A stretch of 52,788 bases of DNA from positions 1 through 52,788 of the IMG/VR virus record IMGVR_UViG_3300042516_004385; one strand, given 5' to 3'. The DNA is from a virus. Position 1 is the first letter of the stretch. The number at the start of each line of letters is the position of its first letter. The notes beneath the pieces are model-generated. The model worked only from the letters and a program-made list of their open reading frames with translations. It did not search any database and had not been told where the DNA came from. The position numbers were made by a program, and so were the translations under genes. Shown one piece after another: positions 7,359-15,626 of the stretch.

Positions 7359-10106
7359 ATGGCAGTTTTAAATGCAATGCAGCTAAAGGCCGGGGCAAAG
7401 GTTGAGCCTTTATATGGCAAAACCCTTGGTGGTATATACCAGCCTTACCAGATGTTGCCGATGAAAGAAAAGGATCAGCAATGGACGGCTCAGGTAATGG
7501 ACTATATTGAATGGACTGGCATGAGGCAACTCAAACGGACTGCAGGTAAAATGCTGAAGAACTATAAGCTGGCTAATGCACAAATTGAAAAAAGTGATTA
7601 TATCATAGCAGAAAGTGACTACAGTGAAGTAATTGAACCATTGATAAAAGAAGATGTCTCTGCTCTTGAATTGAAGTTTTATCCTATTATCCCTACTGTT
7701 GTTGATGTTCTTACCAATGAGTTTTCTAAAAGGTATTCTCGGATAACTTTTGAAATGAGGGATGAACAAAGTGCTAATGAGTTGTTACAAGAAAAGTATA
7801 AAGATGTTGAGCAGGTACTTTTACAAAAAGCTACACTAAAACAACAACTTGCTTTGCAACAAATGGGCATGGATCCTGAATCTGAAGAAGCTCAACAAAT
7901 GATGAATCCTCAGGCAATTAAAAGTTTGCCGGAGATTCAAAGATTTTATGCAAAAGATTATCGTTCTATTTATGCTGAATGGGCCGAACATCAAATGGCA
8001 GTTGACAATGACAGGTTCTCAATGCAAGAACTGGAACGCCAAAACTTCAGAAACTCTCTTATAACTGATAGGGAGTATTGGCACTTTGTTATGGGAGAAG
8101 ATGACTATGTTTTAGAGACATGGAATCCTACCCAGGTATTTTACCGTAAGTCTCCTAATGTCAGATACATGTCTGATGCTGCTTGGGTAGGTATGATTAC
8201 CCTTATGACAGTACCAGAAGTTATTGACAAATACGGATGGATGATGAGCCAGGACCAGATGGAAACACTTAACTCTCTGTATCCTGTTCGTGGTGCAATG
8301 TACACTCAGACCGGTTTAGGTAATGAGAGTGGTGCATTTTATGATCCTACCATGTCATATGAATGGAATACTCAGGGCCCGGGTGTAGGCATGAGACAGT
8401 TTATGAGTGCTTACAACACACATAAAAGTAACGGTGATATTATACGATGGATCCTTGATGAGAATGAGGATCTTCAGGATACTGACTCAGCTTACCTTGT
8501 AAGGGTAGCAACTATCTACTGGAAGACTCAACGTATGATGGGTCACCTGACTAAGATAGATGAGACAGGTATGGTCATCCAAGAAATAGTTGATGAAAGC
8601 TATAAAATAACAGACAAGCCTTTATATAACACACTGGTTTTCAAAGAGAAAAGTAAAGACAACTTAATTTTTGGAGAACATATTGATTGGTTTTGGATGA
8701 ACGAAACCTGGGGAGGATACAAGATCGGCCCCAATATTCCTGGCTTTATAGGGATGAATAACCCTTCTGGTTTTGCCCCCATGTATGTTGGTATGACCGG
8801 AGGTATTCCAGGTAGAATCAAATATCAATTTAAAGGTAGTAAAACAACCTGGGGTTGCAAACTACCGGTAGAAGGTCGTGTATTTAATGATTACAATACT
8901 CAGAGCAAATCCTTAGTAGATAGATTAAAACCATATCAGGTAGGTTACAACATGGTACTGAACCAGATACAGGATATTCAAATAGATGAGCTTGGTACCA
9001 TTATAGTATTTGACCAAAGGACACTGCCTAAGAACTCAATGGGTGAGGATTGGGGTGAGAACAATATCCAAAAGGCTTACCTGGCAGCTAAGAACTTCTC
9101 AATGATTCCGATAGATACTTCTATCCTGAATACAGAAACTGCTATTCAACAAATGCCTTTCCAGAAAATAGACATGAGTCAGCATGAAAGGATCATGTCA
9201 AAGATCAGACAGGCTCAGTGGATTAAAGAAGAAGCACTTGCATCTATAGGTTTGAATCCTCAACGTATGGGTACACCTATAGATCAATCACAAACAGCTA
9301 CCGGTATAGAACAAGCTATTGCTGCTTCATATGCCCAAACAGAACAGTACTTTATCCAGCACTCAGATGAATTAATGCCAAGAGTTCACCAAATGAGAAC
9401 TGACCTGGCCCAATTCTACCAATCAACAAAACCATCCTTGCGTTTACAATATGTGACTAAGGATGAAGAAAAGGTATTGTTTATGTTGAATGGAGAAGAT
9501 CTTGTAGGTAGAGATATTAATGTAAGTTGTCATACCAGGGTTGGTATGCGTAATATTCTTGAGAACATTAAACAGATGATGCTTAAGGATAATACTAGCA
9601 ATGCAACTCTTTGGGACAGAATTAGGGCAATCAAAGCTGATGATATGGTTGATCTTGAAAATGGCCTTAAGGCTATGGAACTTCGTCATCAGAAGGAACA
9701 AGAAGATCAGGCACGTCAACAACAAGAAGCTCAACAAGCTGAACAGGAGCATCAGGCACAAATGCAACAACAACAGCAGCAATTTGAAGCCGAACAGAAA
9801 CAGCTTGATAGAGATACTCGTATTCAAGAAGCTGAAATTAGAGCTGCCGGTTTCTCTGGTGCAGTGGATATAAACAAGAATGAACAAAATGACTACCTGG
9901 ATAATATGAAGTTTCTTGAGTCACAACGTCAGTCTACTGATAAGATGAATCTGGAAAGAGATAAACATATTACAGATACCAGACTTGAGCAAACTTATTT
10001 GGACATTCAGAGACAAAAGATAGCTGAACAGTCCAAAAGAACCACTGCTCAGTTACAAGTAGCAAAAATCAACAATAAAGTTAAGGACAAAAACAAAAAA
10101 AGCTAA
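7359..10106 (+). CDS. portal protein with long C-terminal coiled coil
   Basis: A 915-aa protein immediately behind the terminase gene. The N-terminal 750 residues have the mixed helix/strand, Trp- and Tyr-rich character of portals, with an early Met-Asp-Tyr-Ile-Glu-Trp-Thr segment and a long Asp/Glu-rich helical region around 70-200. From about residue 760 onward the sequence becomes a Gln/Glu-rich coiled coil with a run of Gln, ending in a basic tail. This suits the portal barrel that projects into the head. Portals form the dodecameric ring through which DNA enters and leaves and which carries the tail. The size is close to the large portals of crAss-like phages. Assignment rests on position, size and architecture rather than on a diagnostic motif. 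Confidence 0.82.
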   Translation: MAVLNAMQLKAGAKVEPLYGKTLGGIYQPYQMLPMKEKDQQWTAQVMDYIEWTGMRQLKRTAGKMLKNYKLANAQIEKSDYIIAESDYSEVIEPLIKEDVSALELKFYPIIPTVVDVLTNEFSKRYSRITFEMRDEQSANELLQEKYKDVEQVLLQKATLKQQLALQQMGMDPESEEAQQMMNPQAIKSLPEIQRFYAKDYRSIYAEWAEHQMAVDNDRFSMQELERQNFRNSLITDREYWHFVMGEDDYVLETWNPTQVFYRKSPNVRYMSDAAWVGMITLMTVPEVIDKYGWMMSQDQMETLNSLYPVRGAMYTQTGLGNESGAFYDPTMSYEWNTQGPGVGMRQFMSAYNTHKSNGDIIRWILDENEDLQDTDSAYLVRVATIYWKTQRMMGHLTKIDETGMVIQEIVDESYKITDKPLYNTLVFKEKSKDNLIFGEHIDWFWMNETWGGYKIGPNIPGFIGMNNPSGFAPMYVGMTGGIPGRIKYQFKGSKTTWGCKLPVEGRVFNDYNTQSKSLVDRLKPYQVGYNMVLNQIQDIQIDELGTIIVFDQRTLPKNSMGEDWGENNIQKAYLAAKNFSMIPIDTSILNTETAIQQMPFQKIDMSQHERIMSKIRQAQWIKEEALASIGLNPQRMGTPIDQSQTATGIEQAIAASYAQTEQYFIQHSDELMPRVHQMRTDLAQFYQSTKPSLRLQYVTKDEEKVLFMLNGEDLVGRDINVSCHTRVGMRNILENIKQMMLKDNTSNATLWDRIRAIKADDMVDLENGLKAMELRHQKEQEDQARQQQEAQQAEQEHQAQMQQQQQQFEAEQKQLDRDTRIQEAEIRAAGFSGAVDINKNEQNDYLDNMKFLESQRQSTDKMNLERDKHITDTRLEQTYLDIQRQKIAEQSKRTTAQLQVAKINNKVKDKNKKS

Positions 10107-10120
10107 GAGTGCATTTTTCT

Positions 10121-10135
10121 AAACATAGAATGTTT
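10121..10135. repeat. 15-base palindrome, copy 1 of 3
   Basis: AAACAT-AGA-ATGTTT forms a 6-base-pair stem with a 3-base loop, 14 bases after the portal stop and followed by a T-run. The same palindrome with an AAA centre occurs at 29002-29016 and 44449-44463, each time in a gap just ahead of a promoter-like site. It could be an operator or a weak terminator; a fourth exact copy was not noticed. Confidence 0.6.
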
Positions 10136-10154
10136 TTCTTGTCCCAGATTATTG

Positions 10155-10162
10155 TATATTAA
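10155..10162 (+). promoter_or_regulatory. late promoter -7 box upstream of the scaffold gene
   Basis: TATATTAA lies 24 bases before the ATG at 10187. The TTTG expected about 19 bases upstream is degenerate (TTTT/GTTT at 10132-10136, inside the palindrome). The stretch from here to the start codon aligns without gaps with that upstream of 13236, including the identical word TTGAACCAACAAA (10165-10177). It would drive the scaffold and capsid genes up to the terminator at 13136. Confidence 0.5.
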
Positions 10163-10186
10163 TATTGAACCAACAAATAAATATAA

Positions 10187-11452
10187 ATGCAAACTACAGT
10201 AACTACAGAAGTTGTAGATCTTGACAAATTGTTCCCGGGTGTAGATACAGGAGATGTACTTACATCCAAGGTACCAAATATCTTGAGTAATGATAATGAC
10301 ATGTCGTTTTTGGATAAGCCGGTGCCAGCAAACAAAACTGAAGATGTCACAGATCCAAAGTCTGAAGATGAACCCGCTAAAGCAAAACCAATTGTCAATG
10401 AAACAGAAGCTAACAAGATTCTGGATTCGATAGGCAAGGATGATGAAGATGATGACGATGAGAATGGAGGTAGTACACAAAGCGGAACAGGAAGACCAAA
10501 ATCAGATAAGAATGCCCTGGCAGGATATCTGAAAGAAAAGATAGAAGCAGGAGAGTTTTCTGCTTTTGAGGATTGGGATGAAAAGAAACAAAGTCTTGAC
10601 GAGTATCTTTCAAAGCAATCTGAAAAAACACTGCATCAAATGCTTGATGCAAATTGGGAGTCCAAGGAGAGAGAACTTCTTGAACGCACCCCACAGGAGT
10701 TCTTTGAAGCATTACCGGAAGAGCTGCAATATGCTGCAAGGTATGCACTGGAAGGTGGACAGGACATGAAGAGTCTGTTTGCTGCACTTGCAAGGGTTGA
10801 GCAGGTAAGGGAGTTAGATCCTGAGGATGAAGATGGTCAAATTATCATAGCCAGAAATTATCTACAGGCAACAAACTTTGGTACATCTGATGAGATTGAA
10901 GAGGAAATAGCTAACTGGAAAGAAAGCAATCGTCTTGAAAAGAAAGCTAAGGATTTTAAACCAAAGCTGGATCAGATGCAGAAACAGCAGGTTGAATATC
11001 AGCTTGCACAACAGGCAGAGTTCAATCGTCAACAAAGAGAAGCTGCTCAGATGTATGTATCGAATGTTGGCCAGGCTCTTCAGAAAGGTGATCTGAATGG
11101 AATAAAGCTTGATAGAAAAACACAAGCTATGCTTTATGAAGGTCTTACCAATGTTGCTTATCCAAGTGCATCAGGTAAAGCAACAAACCTTTTGGGACAC
11201 ATGTTGGATAGGATCCAGTACGTTGAACCAAATTTTGAATTACTTGCAGAAGTAACATATCTGCTGGCCGATCCGGATGGATATAGAAACAGTATAAGGC
11301 AACAAGGTAAAAATGCTGCAGTTACTGAAACAGTAAAAAAGTTAAAAACAGAACAACTGCAGAACAATGGTAGTTATAGTGTTGATGATGTTGAAGAAAC
11401 TAAGTCAAGTAAAAAGAAGCTCATCAAACCGAAAAACTTATTTGAACGATAA
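10187..11452 (+). CDS. scaffold-like head assembly protein
   Basis: A 421-aa protein located exactly between portal and major capsid genes, the classical scaffold position. The first 110 residues are acidic and disordered-looking with a run of Asp/Glu at about 85-91. The middle and C-terminal parts are almost entirely charged helices, with a Gln/Glu-rich coiled coil at about 255-290. The tail is strongly basic (Ser-Ser-Lys-Lys-Lys-Leu-Ile-Lys-Pro-Lys), as in scaffolds that bind the coat protein through a basic C-terminal end. No protease motif is seen. It probably templates the prohead and leaves before packaging. The gene starts a new transcription unit with a 24-base leader. Confidence 0.72.
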   Translation: MQTTVTTEVVDLDKLFPGVDTGDVLTSKVPNILSNDNDMSFLDKPVPANKTEDVTDPKSEDEPAKAKPIVNETEANKILDSIGKDDEDDDDENGGSTQSGTGRPKSDKNALAGYLKEKIEAGEFSAFEDWDEKKQSLDEYLSKQSEKTLHQMLDANWESKERELLERTPQEFFEALPEELQYAARYALEGGQDMKSLFAALARVEQVRELDPEDEDGQIIIARNYLQATNFGTSDEIEEEIANWKESNRLEKKAKDFKPKLDQMQKQQVEYQLAQQAEFNRQQREAAQMYVSNVGQALQKGDLNGIKLDRKTQAMLYEGLTNVAYPSASGKATNLLGHMLDRIQYVEPNFELLAEVTYLLADPDGYRNSIRQQGKNAAVTETVKKLKTEQLQNNGSYSVDDVEETKSSKKKLIKPKNLFER

Positions 11453-11488
11453 ACAATTTTGTAAACAATTAAAATAGATAAATAAACA
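11450..11488 (+). promoter_or_regulatory. capsid gene leader with direct repeat
   Basis: The gap before the capsid gene holds two copies of TAAACAATT (11450-11458 and 11462-11470), then an unbroken A/T stretch to the ATG. There is no TATATTWA box and no Shine-Dalgarno-like sequence, so the capsid message is probably shared with the scaffold gene. An unstructured A-rich leader fits efficient initiation in Bacteroidota. Confidence 0.35.
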
Positions 11489-13111
11489 ATGAGTACTCCA
11501 GTTTTAAACAATGGTATCGCACTTCGTGATAACGTGTACGAGATAGGCTCGAACTACGACTCCTATCACTTGTATAATATGATGAAGGATGCGAAACCTA
11601 CCGATCTCGGTCCCATCGAATTTTGGGCTAACACACAGGTTGCACAGATGCCCCTGTACGCATTCTCTAACTTTGGTAAAGGTAATACCATTGATGTAGA
11701 TGATCCTCGTGGTCGTTACACATGGCAGACACCGGTTGCAAACGATCTTCCTCAGATCACTCGTGACATTGACCCACAGGACGGTAAGAAAGGTTTGGCT
11801 GAAAGGTCTTTCCGTATCGTGTTGAACCGTAGGGAATATGGTCATACTGCAGTCCTGACATTCGATAAATATCGTGGTCTGGAGTTCAGGGTAACTGAAG
11901 ATCCAATCGTTTCTATGGGTAACAACGAGTTTGTTTACACATGTAAACTGATCAACAACAACTCTGCTGCTTATTTGGATAACAAATACCTGGTACCTGG
12001 TACCAAAGTATTCCGTGTAACGTCTGGTCGTGGTGAATACGGTGAGCGTTGGGATGACGTTGTATCTCGTGCCGGCTACAGGGAGTTCTATAACATCCTG
12101 GGTAACGCTGAAGCGAATGCTTCTTACCACATCACTCAGAGAGCTGATGCAATGATGCGTAACGGTCAGAATACAGGCGGTATTCCGGTAACTGAGATCT
12201 GGAAAGTTAACGATCCATCTCTTCGTGCTGATCCATCACTCCGTACTCTGGAAGACATCTCAACTCGTCTGGGCCAGGTAGGTATGCTGAAAGCAATGAA
12301 AGAAGGTCAGATCAGCAAAGCGTTCATCACTGAGATTGAGCGTCAGGCTATCAAGAAAGTAACTACAGACCTCGAAACTTACCTTATGTGGGGTAAAGGT
12401 GGTCGTGTTCAGCAGGATGGTCCGGATGATCTGAGATTCTCTACAGGTCTGTGGATCCAGTCTGACAACGGTTACAAGAAAGTGTACAATGTTGGTACTT
12501 TCAGTACAGACATGTTCAACTCTGAAATCTACAACTACTACATCGGTAAGGTGAACTTTGACGGTCCTGATCCTAAGCGTAAGCTGATTGTTCAGACTGG
12601 TCTGGCCGGTATGCAGCAGATGAACAAAGCTATTCAGCAGTTTGCTATCAACTCTGGTCTGGTACAGAACGCTCACGAGCTGGGTGCTATCAAGGGTGAA
12701 GCTCTTGACTTGGACTTCGGTTACGCTTTCACATCGTACACAATTCCATTCTTGGCAAACCTGAAGTTTGTTATCAACCCTGCGTTTGACAACGTGGAGG
12801 CTAACGAGATCGAGAATCCGATCATCAACGGTTTCCGTCTGTCATCTTACAGCTACATCATCTTTGACGTAACTGATCGTGGTACAGATAACATCAAAAT
12901 GCTCCGTGACAAGCACGATCACGAGTTCCACTGGATGTACCAGAACGGTACTGCAGACTACATGGGCCGTACAAAAGGCTTCCAGTCTTCAGGTGACTTC
13001 AATGGTTACAAGGTGAAAATGTTCCAGAAGCAAGGTGCTCTGGTTGTAATGGACCCTACAAGGTTGCTGAAGATTGTGGCTAAGAACCCAATCACAGGTT
13101 ACTCTCTGTAA
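11489..13111 (+). CDS. major capsid protein
   Basis: A 540-aa protein behind the scaffold gene and directly ahead of a strong terminator. Its codon use differs sharply from all neighbours: Arg is mostly CGT, Leu often CTG, and Asn, Tyr, Phe and Lys favour the C/G-ending codons AAC, TAC, TTC and AAG. This is the mark of selection for very high expression and is the strongest evidence that it is the most abundant virion protein. No signal peptide or obvious cleavage site is seen. The length suits the HK97-fold capsid proteins of crAss-like phages (about 500 aa). It probably forms the icosahedral shell. The start at 11489 is the first ATG and gives a Met-Ser-Thr-Pro-Val opening. Confidence 0.85.
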   Translation: MSTPVLNNGIALRDNVYEIGSNYDSYHLYNMMKDAKPTDLGPIEFWANTQVAQMPLYAFSNFGKGNTIDVDDPRGRYTWQTPVANDLPQITRDIDPQDGKKGLAERSFRIVLNRREYGHTAVLTFDKYRGLEFRVTEDPIVSMGNNEFVYTCKLINNNSAAYLDNKYLVPGTKVFRVTSGRGEYGERWDDVVSRAGYREFYNILGNAEANASYHITQRADAMMRNGQNTGGIPVTEIWKVNDPSLRADPSLRTLEDISTRLGQVGMLKAMKEGQISKAFITEIERQAIKKVTTDLETYLMWGKGGRVQQDGPDDLRFSTGLWIQSDNGYKKVYNVGTFSTDMFNSEIYNYYIGKVNFDGPDPKRKLIVQTGLAGMQQMNKAIQQFAINSGLVQNAHELGAIKGEALDLDFGYAFTSYTIPFLANLKFVINPAFDNVEANEIENPIINGFRLSSYSYIIFDVTDRGTDNIKMLRDKHDHEFHWMYQNGTADYMGRTKGFQSSGDFNGYKVKMFQKQGALVVMDPTRLLKIVAKNPITGYSL

Positions 13112-13135
13112 TTCTACTTGTTCATTATATATATC

Positions 13136-13169
13136 AAAATGGTGTGGTTCAAAAGACTACACCATTTTT
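13136..13169 (+). terminator. Rho-independent terminator after the capsid gene
   Basis: Bases 13136-13147 pair with 13157-13168 in a 12-base-pair stem (one G-T pair), with AAAATGGTGT on the left and ACACCATTTT on the right and a 9-base loop. A short T-run follows. It lies 25 bases after the capsid stop and just before the next promoter, so it ends the scaffold/capsid unit. Confidence 0.8.
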
Positions 13170-13180
13170 GTTTATATTAT

Positions 13181-13211
13181 TTTGAAAATTCGTACTTTTG
13201 TTGTACATTTA
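13181..13211 (+). promoter_or_regulatory. late promoter upstream of the 355-aa structural gene
   Basis: TTTG (13181-13184), 19 bases, then TACATTTA (13204-13211), 24 bases before the ATG at 13236. It matches the TTTG-N19-TATATTWA pattern of the other sites and shares TTGAACCAACAAA (13214-13226) with the leader at 10165. A second box, TACTTTTG at 13193-13200, matches the host TAnnTTTG consensus but has a less regular upstream spacing. Confidence 0.6.
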
Positions 13212-13235
13212 ACTTGAACCAACAAACTAAATAAA

Positions 13236-14303
13236 ATGAATATCAAAACAGGTAGCAGGGTTAGCATTAAACCCTACATCAGTGGATTGCCAAATGCAGG
13301 ACTTGAAAAGTATGATATGGTTGTAGCCGATGGTGCACAACACAAAGAGCTTTTGGGTCTCGTAGAACGTAATGGAATCAAATGTTATCTGACAGGTCTT
13401 AATGAATTAGCACCTGAGGTACAGAACATTAAAGATCCGGAAAAGAAAGAAGCTGTTATCAGAGACATCCGTAAGACTGTAGTATTTCTTGAGAACTCCC
13501 TGGCCGGTAACTTTACACTTACTGAAAAGGATATTGATGAGTATGACGAGAAAGGAAAAGCTACCGGTAAATTGTCAGATACATTCTGGGGTAAGGTAAC
13601 AATGTTTATCTCACAGGCTCCGGACAAGTTTGACGATAAGAAAAATCGTATCCCTACGTATTGGGATAGTGTAGAGATCAAGTGCTCAAACAGTACAACT
13701 TATCTCGATCCAAAGAATCCACATGATCTTATTTTGATATATGCTATCCAGGCCGGTGGTTTCCTGTGTGTCGCTCCTTCTATGGATGCTGCAAGAAACG
13801 CAGTAGAGCCACCAAAATGGTATCTGGATAAAGAAGAAGAAACTGCAAGCATTAAGACTGAACTTAAGAAACTCCGTAACCAGGCCGGTGCAGAACTTCA
13901 GAAACTGTATGATAAGGATCAGACAAAGCTTTTCTACATTACAAAGCTTTGTGCAGTGAACTCTTTGAGTTACAGAAAGACTACTCCAAATGATATTATG
14001 TACGATGATTGTGATAAGTACATCAATGGTGAAACAGTAGACAAGAATAAAAAGATGACTGCTGAGAAATTCATTGAATACTCTAAACAAGCATTGGCAG
14101 AATTACGTGTTCAGGCTATTGTGAAGGATTCTACAGAAATGCAACTTTTGACTTATAAGACAGATGGTCAGCTTTACTACAATGCTACCGGAACTCCTAT
14201 GGGTAAGAGTATCAGTGATGTAGTGAGATTTTTACAAAATCCTCTTAACAACGATGTCCTTACAAGTATTACGGACAAAGTTGAAGAGGAGTGGGTGAAG
14301 TAA
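13236..14303 (+). CDS. conserved structural protein behind the capsid gene
   Basis: A 355-aa soluble protein. The N-terminal half is strand-rich (an early Lys-Pro-Tyr-Ile-Ser-Gly-Leu-Pro, a Thr-Phe-Trp-Gly-Lys-Val segment at about 116-122). The middle has an Asp-Pro-Lys-Asn-Pro-His-Asp motif. The last third is helical with Lys/Glu-rich segments. No enzyme motif was found. It starts a long unit (13.2-22.4 kb) running through connector, fibre and lysis genes, and its own promoter and leader match those of the scaffold gene, so strong late expression is expected. Candidates are a head-completion or auxiliary capsid protein. No name is justified. Confidence 0.6.
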   Translation: MNIKTGSRVSIKPYISGLPNAGLEKYDMVVADGAQHKELLGLVERNGIKCYLTGLNELAPEVQNIKDPEKKEAVIRDIRKTVVFLENSLAGNFTLTEKDIDEYDEKGKATGKLSDTFWGKVTMFISQAPDKFDDKKNRIPTYWDSVEIKCSNSTTYLDPKNPHDLILIYAIQAGGFLCVAPSMDAARNAVEPPKWYLDKEEETASIKTELKKLRNQAGAELQKLYDKDQTKLFYITKLCAVNSLSYRKTTPNDIMYDDCDKYINGETVDKNKKMTAEKFIEYSKQALAELRVQAIVKDSTEMQLLTYKTDGQLYYNATGTPMGKSISDVVRFLQNPLNNDVLTSITDKVEEEWVK

Positions 14304-14322
14304 CCTCTTAAATCAACATAAA

Positions 14323-14388
14323 ATGGCAAAAGGAAAAAAGCCAGCACCAATGCCGGCACCGAAACCGAAAAAAGGAAAAATGTGTTAA
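14323..14388 (+). CDS. micro-ORF encoding a Lys/Pro-rich peptide (21 aa)
   Basis: A complete 22-codon frame lies between the structural gene and the connector candidate, starting with the same kind of A-rich ATG context (ACATAAAATG) as real genes here. The peptide is almost only Lys, Pro, Ala, Gly and Met, ending in Met-Cys; no acidic residue is present. Such a short basic peptide could bind nucleic acid or an acidic partner, but this is inference. Confidence 0.45.
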   Translation: MAKGKKPAPMPAPKPKKGKMC

Positions 14389-14391
14389 CCG

Positions 14392-15099
14392 ATGACCAAC
14401 GAGTTATTACAGGTAAAATTCCAGCAAAGGCTTAACAAGCTATCATCCAACGACTATGGAAACATAGAGTGTTGGATGGTAGCTGAAGCCTTTAACAAAG
14501 CCATGGATGCTTGGGTATCCCGGCAGTTGCAGGGTATTAACCAAACTAAGAGTACTGCAGAAGGATCAATCAGGAGCATAGACAAGCTTCAGATCATTCT
14601 TAATCAGGCACCTCTTACAATGGTTAACCAGGGCATCTATTGGGAATGTGATGTACCAAGCGATTATGTTGAATGGTCAAGAATAAGTGCTGAGGCCCAG
14701 GCCGGAGATTGCTGTCCACCGAGAAAGCTGAAAATCTTTTTGGGTGAGGAAGCGGATATCGACCTTGTGCTTTTGGATAAGAACAGGCAACCTTCTTATG
14801 AATGGGCCGAAACAGTTGCTACTGTTATAAATGGAAAGTTTAGGATATACACAAACAAATGTTTTGATGTTGTAAATCCTGCAATTACTTATTACAGAAG
14901 ACCTGCTCACATAAAGATAGTTGGGTGTACCGATCCTGATACAGGATTGATTGTACCTCCGGGAGGTGGTGTAGAATGTGAGTTTCCAAATAACGTAATA
15001 GAGACTATTATTGATGAAGGTGCAGCAATTCTTGCTGATGATATGGATAACTATAACAAAATGCAAGCACTAAATCAAAATGCGGAACATAGTAACTAA
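14392..15099 (+). CDS. head-tail connector candidate
   Basis: A 235-aa protein beginning with a helical segment (Leu-Leu-Gln-Val-Lys-Phe-Gln-Gln-Arg-Leu-Asn) followed by Tyr-Gly-Asn-Ile-Glu-Cys-Trp. The middle is strand-rich with Tyr-Trp-Glu-Cys-Asp-Val-Pro. The C-terminal part has Pro-Pro-Gly-Gly-Gly-Val-Glu-Cys-Glu-Phe-Pro, then an amphipathic Ile-Ile-Asp-Glu-Gly-Ala-Ala-Ile-Leu-Ala helix. Proteins with this plan (helix, short beta domain, final helix) serve as adaptors between portal and tail, and I recall similar ones in crAss-like genomes. Its position after the capsid region and before fibres agrees. It starts 3 bases after the micro-ORF stop. Confidence 0.45.
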   Translation: MTNELLQVKFQQRLNKLSSNDYGNIECWMVAEAFNKAMDAWVSRQLQGINQTKSTAEGSIRSIDKLQIILNQAPLTMVNQGIYWECDVPSDYVEWSRISAEAQAGDCCPPRKLKIFLGEEADIDLVLLDKNRQPSYEWAETVATVINGKFRIYTNKCFDVVNPAITYYRRPAHIKIVGCTDPDTGLIVPPGGGVECEFPNNVIETIIDEGAAILADDMDNYNKMQALNQNAEHSN

Positions 15100-15126
15100 T
15101 TGAGTACTTTAATAAAACTCTAATAA

Positions 15127-15624
15127 ATGTCTTTACCAGTACTAAACCGATTAGGGTTTTGGTATGCCACCACTAACACACCATCTCTTGCAGATGGTGT
15201 TGGTACTTTAGGGGATTGCTATCAGATTGTAACTACGGATCTGACAGCAACTCCTCCTGCCGGGTACTTTATGTATAACCGGAATTTGGGCAGTGGTACA
15301 AAGACATGGATATCAACTCTTTATATCTACTATGACGGTGCCGAATGGCAGATGATCGGTGGTGCAGCAGGTGGTGCAGGTACGGGTACAGTTACTCAAG
15401 TAAATACTGCCGGCCTGATTTCAGGTGGCCCGATAACAACCACCGGTACCATAACTACTTCCATGAATACCAATAAGTTGGTTGGTAGAAGTACTGCCGG
15501 CACAGGTGTTATGGAAGAGATTACTGTAGGTTCCGGTCTTACTCTTAGTGGTGGTACGTTAACTGCAAGTGGCTCGGGATCAGGATCAGCATATGAACAA
15601 CAATTTTTATTAATGGGTGCATAA
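15127..15624 (+). CDS. short tail-fibre-like protein
   Basis: A 165-aa Gly/Thr/Ser-rich protein. The N-terminal 80 residues include Tyr-Ile-Tyr-Tyr-Asp-Gly-Ala-Glu-Trp, a pattern common in phage fibre proteins. It continues into a Gly-Thr-Val-Thr-Gln-Val module and an Asn-Lys-Leu-Val-Gly-Arg-Ser-Thr-Ala block followed by Glu-Glu-Ile-Thr. The second block also occurs in the fibre at 17766. It ends with a Gly-Ser linker and a short hydrophobic tail. It probably forms part of a receptor-binding or head-fibre complex. The HNH gene starts only 2 bases after its stop, so a loss of the original 3' end by insertion was considered, but the tail looks complete. Confidence 0.65.
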   Translation: MSLPVLNRLGFWYATTNTPSLADGVGTLGDCYQIVTTDLTATPPAGYFMYNRNLGSGTKTWISTLYIYYDGAEWQMIGGAAGGAGTGTVTQVNTAGLISGGPITTTGTITTSMNTNKLVGRSTAGTGVMEEITVGSGLTLSGGTLTASGSGSGSAYEQQFLLMGA

Positions 15625-15626
15625 TT

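Noticed and set aside
9444-9887. Long antisense and shifted frames in the portal coiled coil
   Set aside because: They mirror the Gln-rich repeat codons (CAA/CAG) of the portal, have no gene-like start or spacing, and would be the only overlapping antisense genes here.
13167-13200. TTTG / TACTTTTG pair as the main promoter for the gene at 13236
   Set aside because: It matches the host TAnnTTTG consensus, but the spacing (22) is longer and it lacks the spacing and leader match shown by the TACATTTA box at 13204. It may still act as a secondary site.
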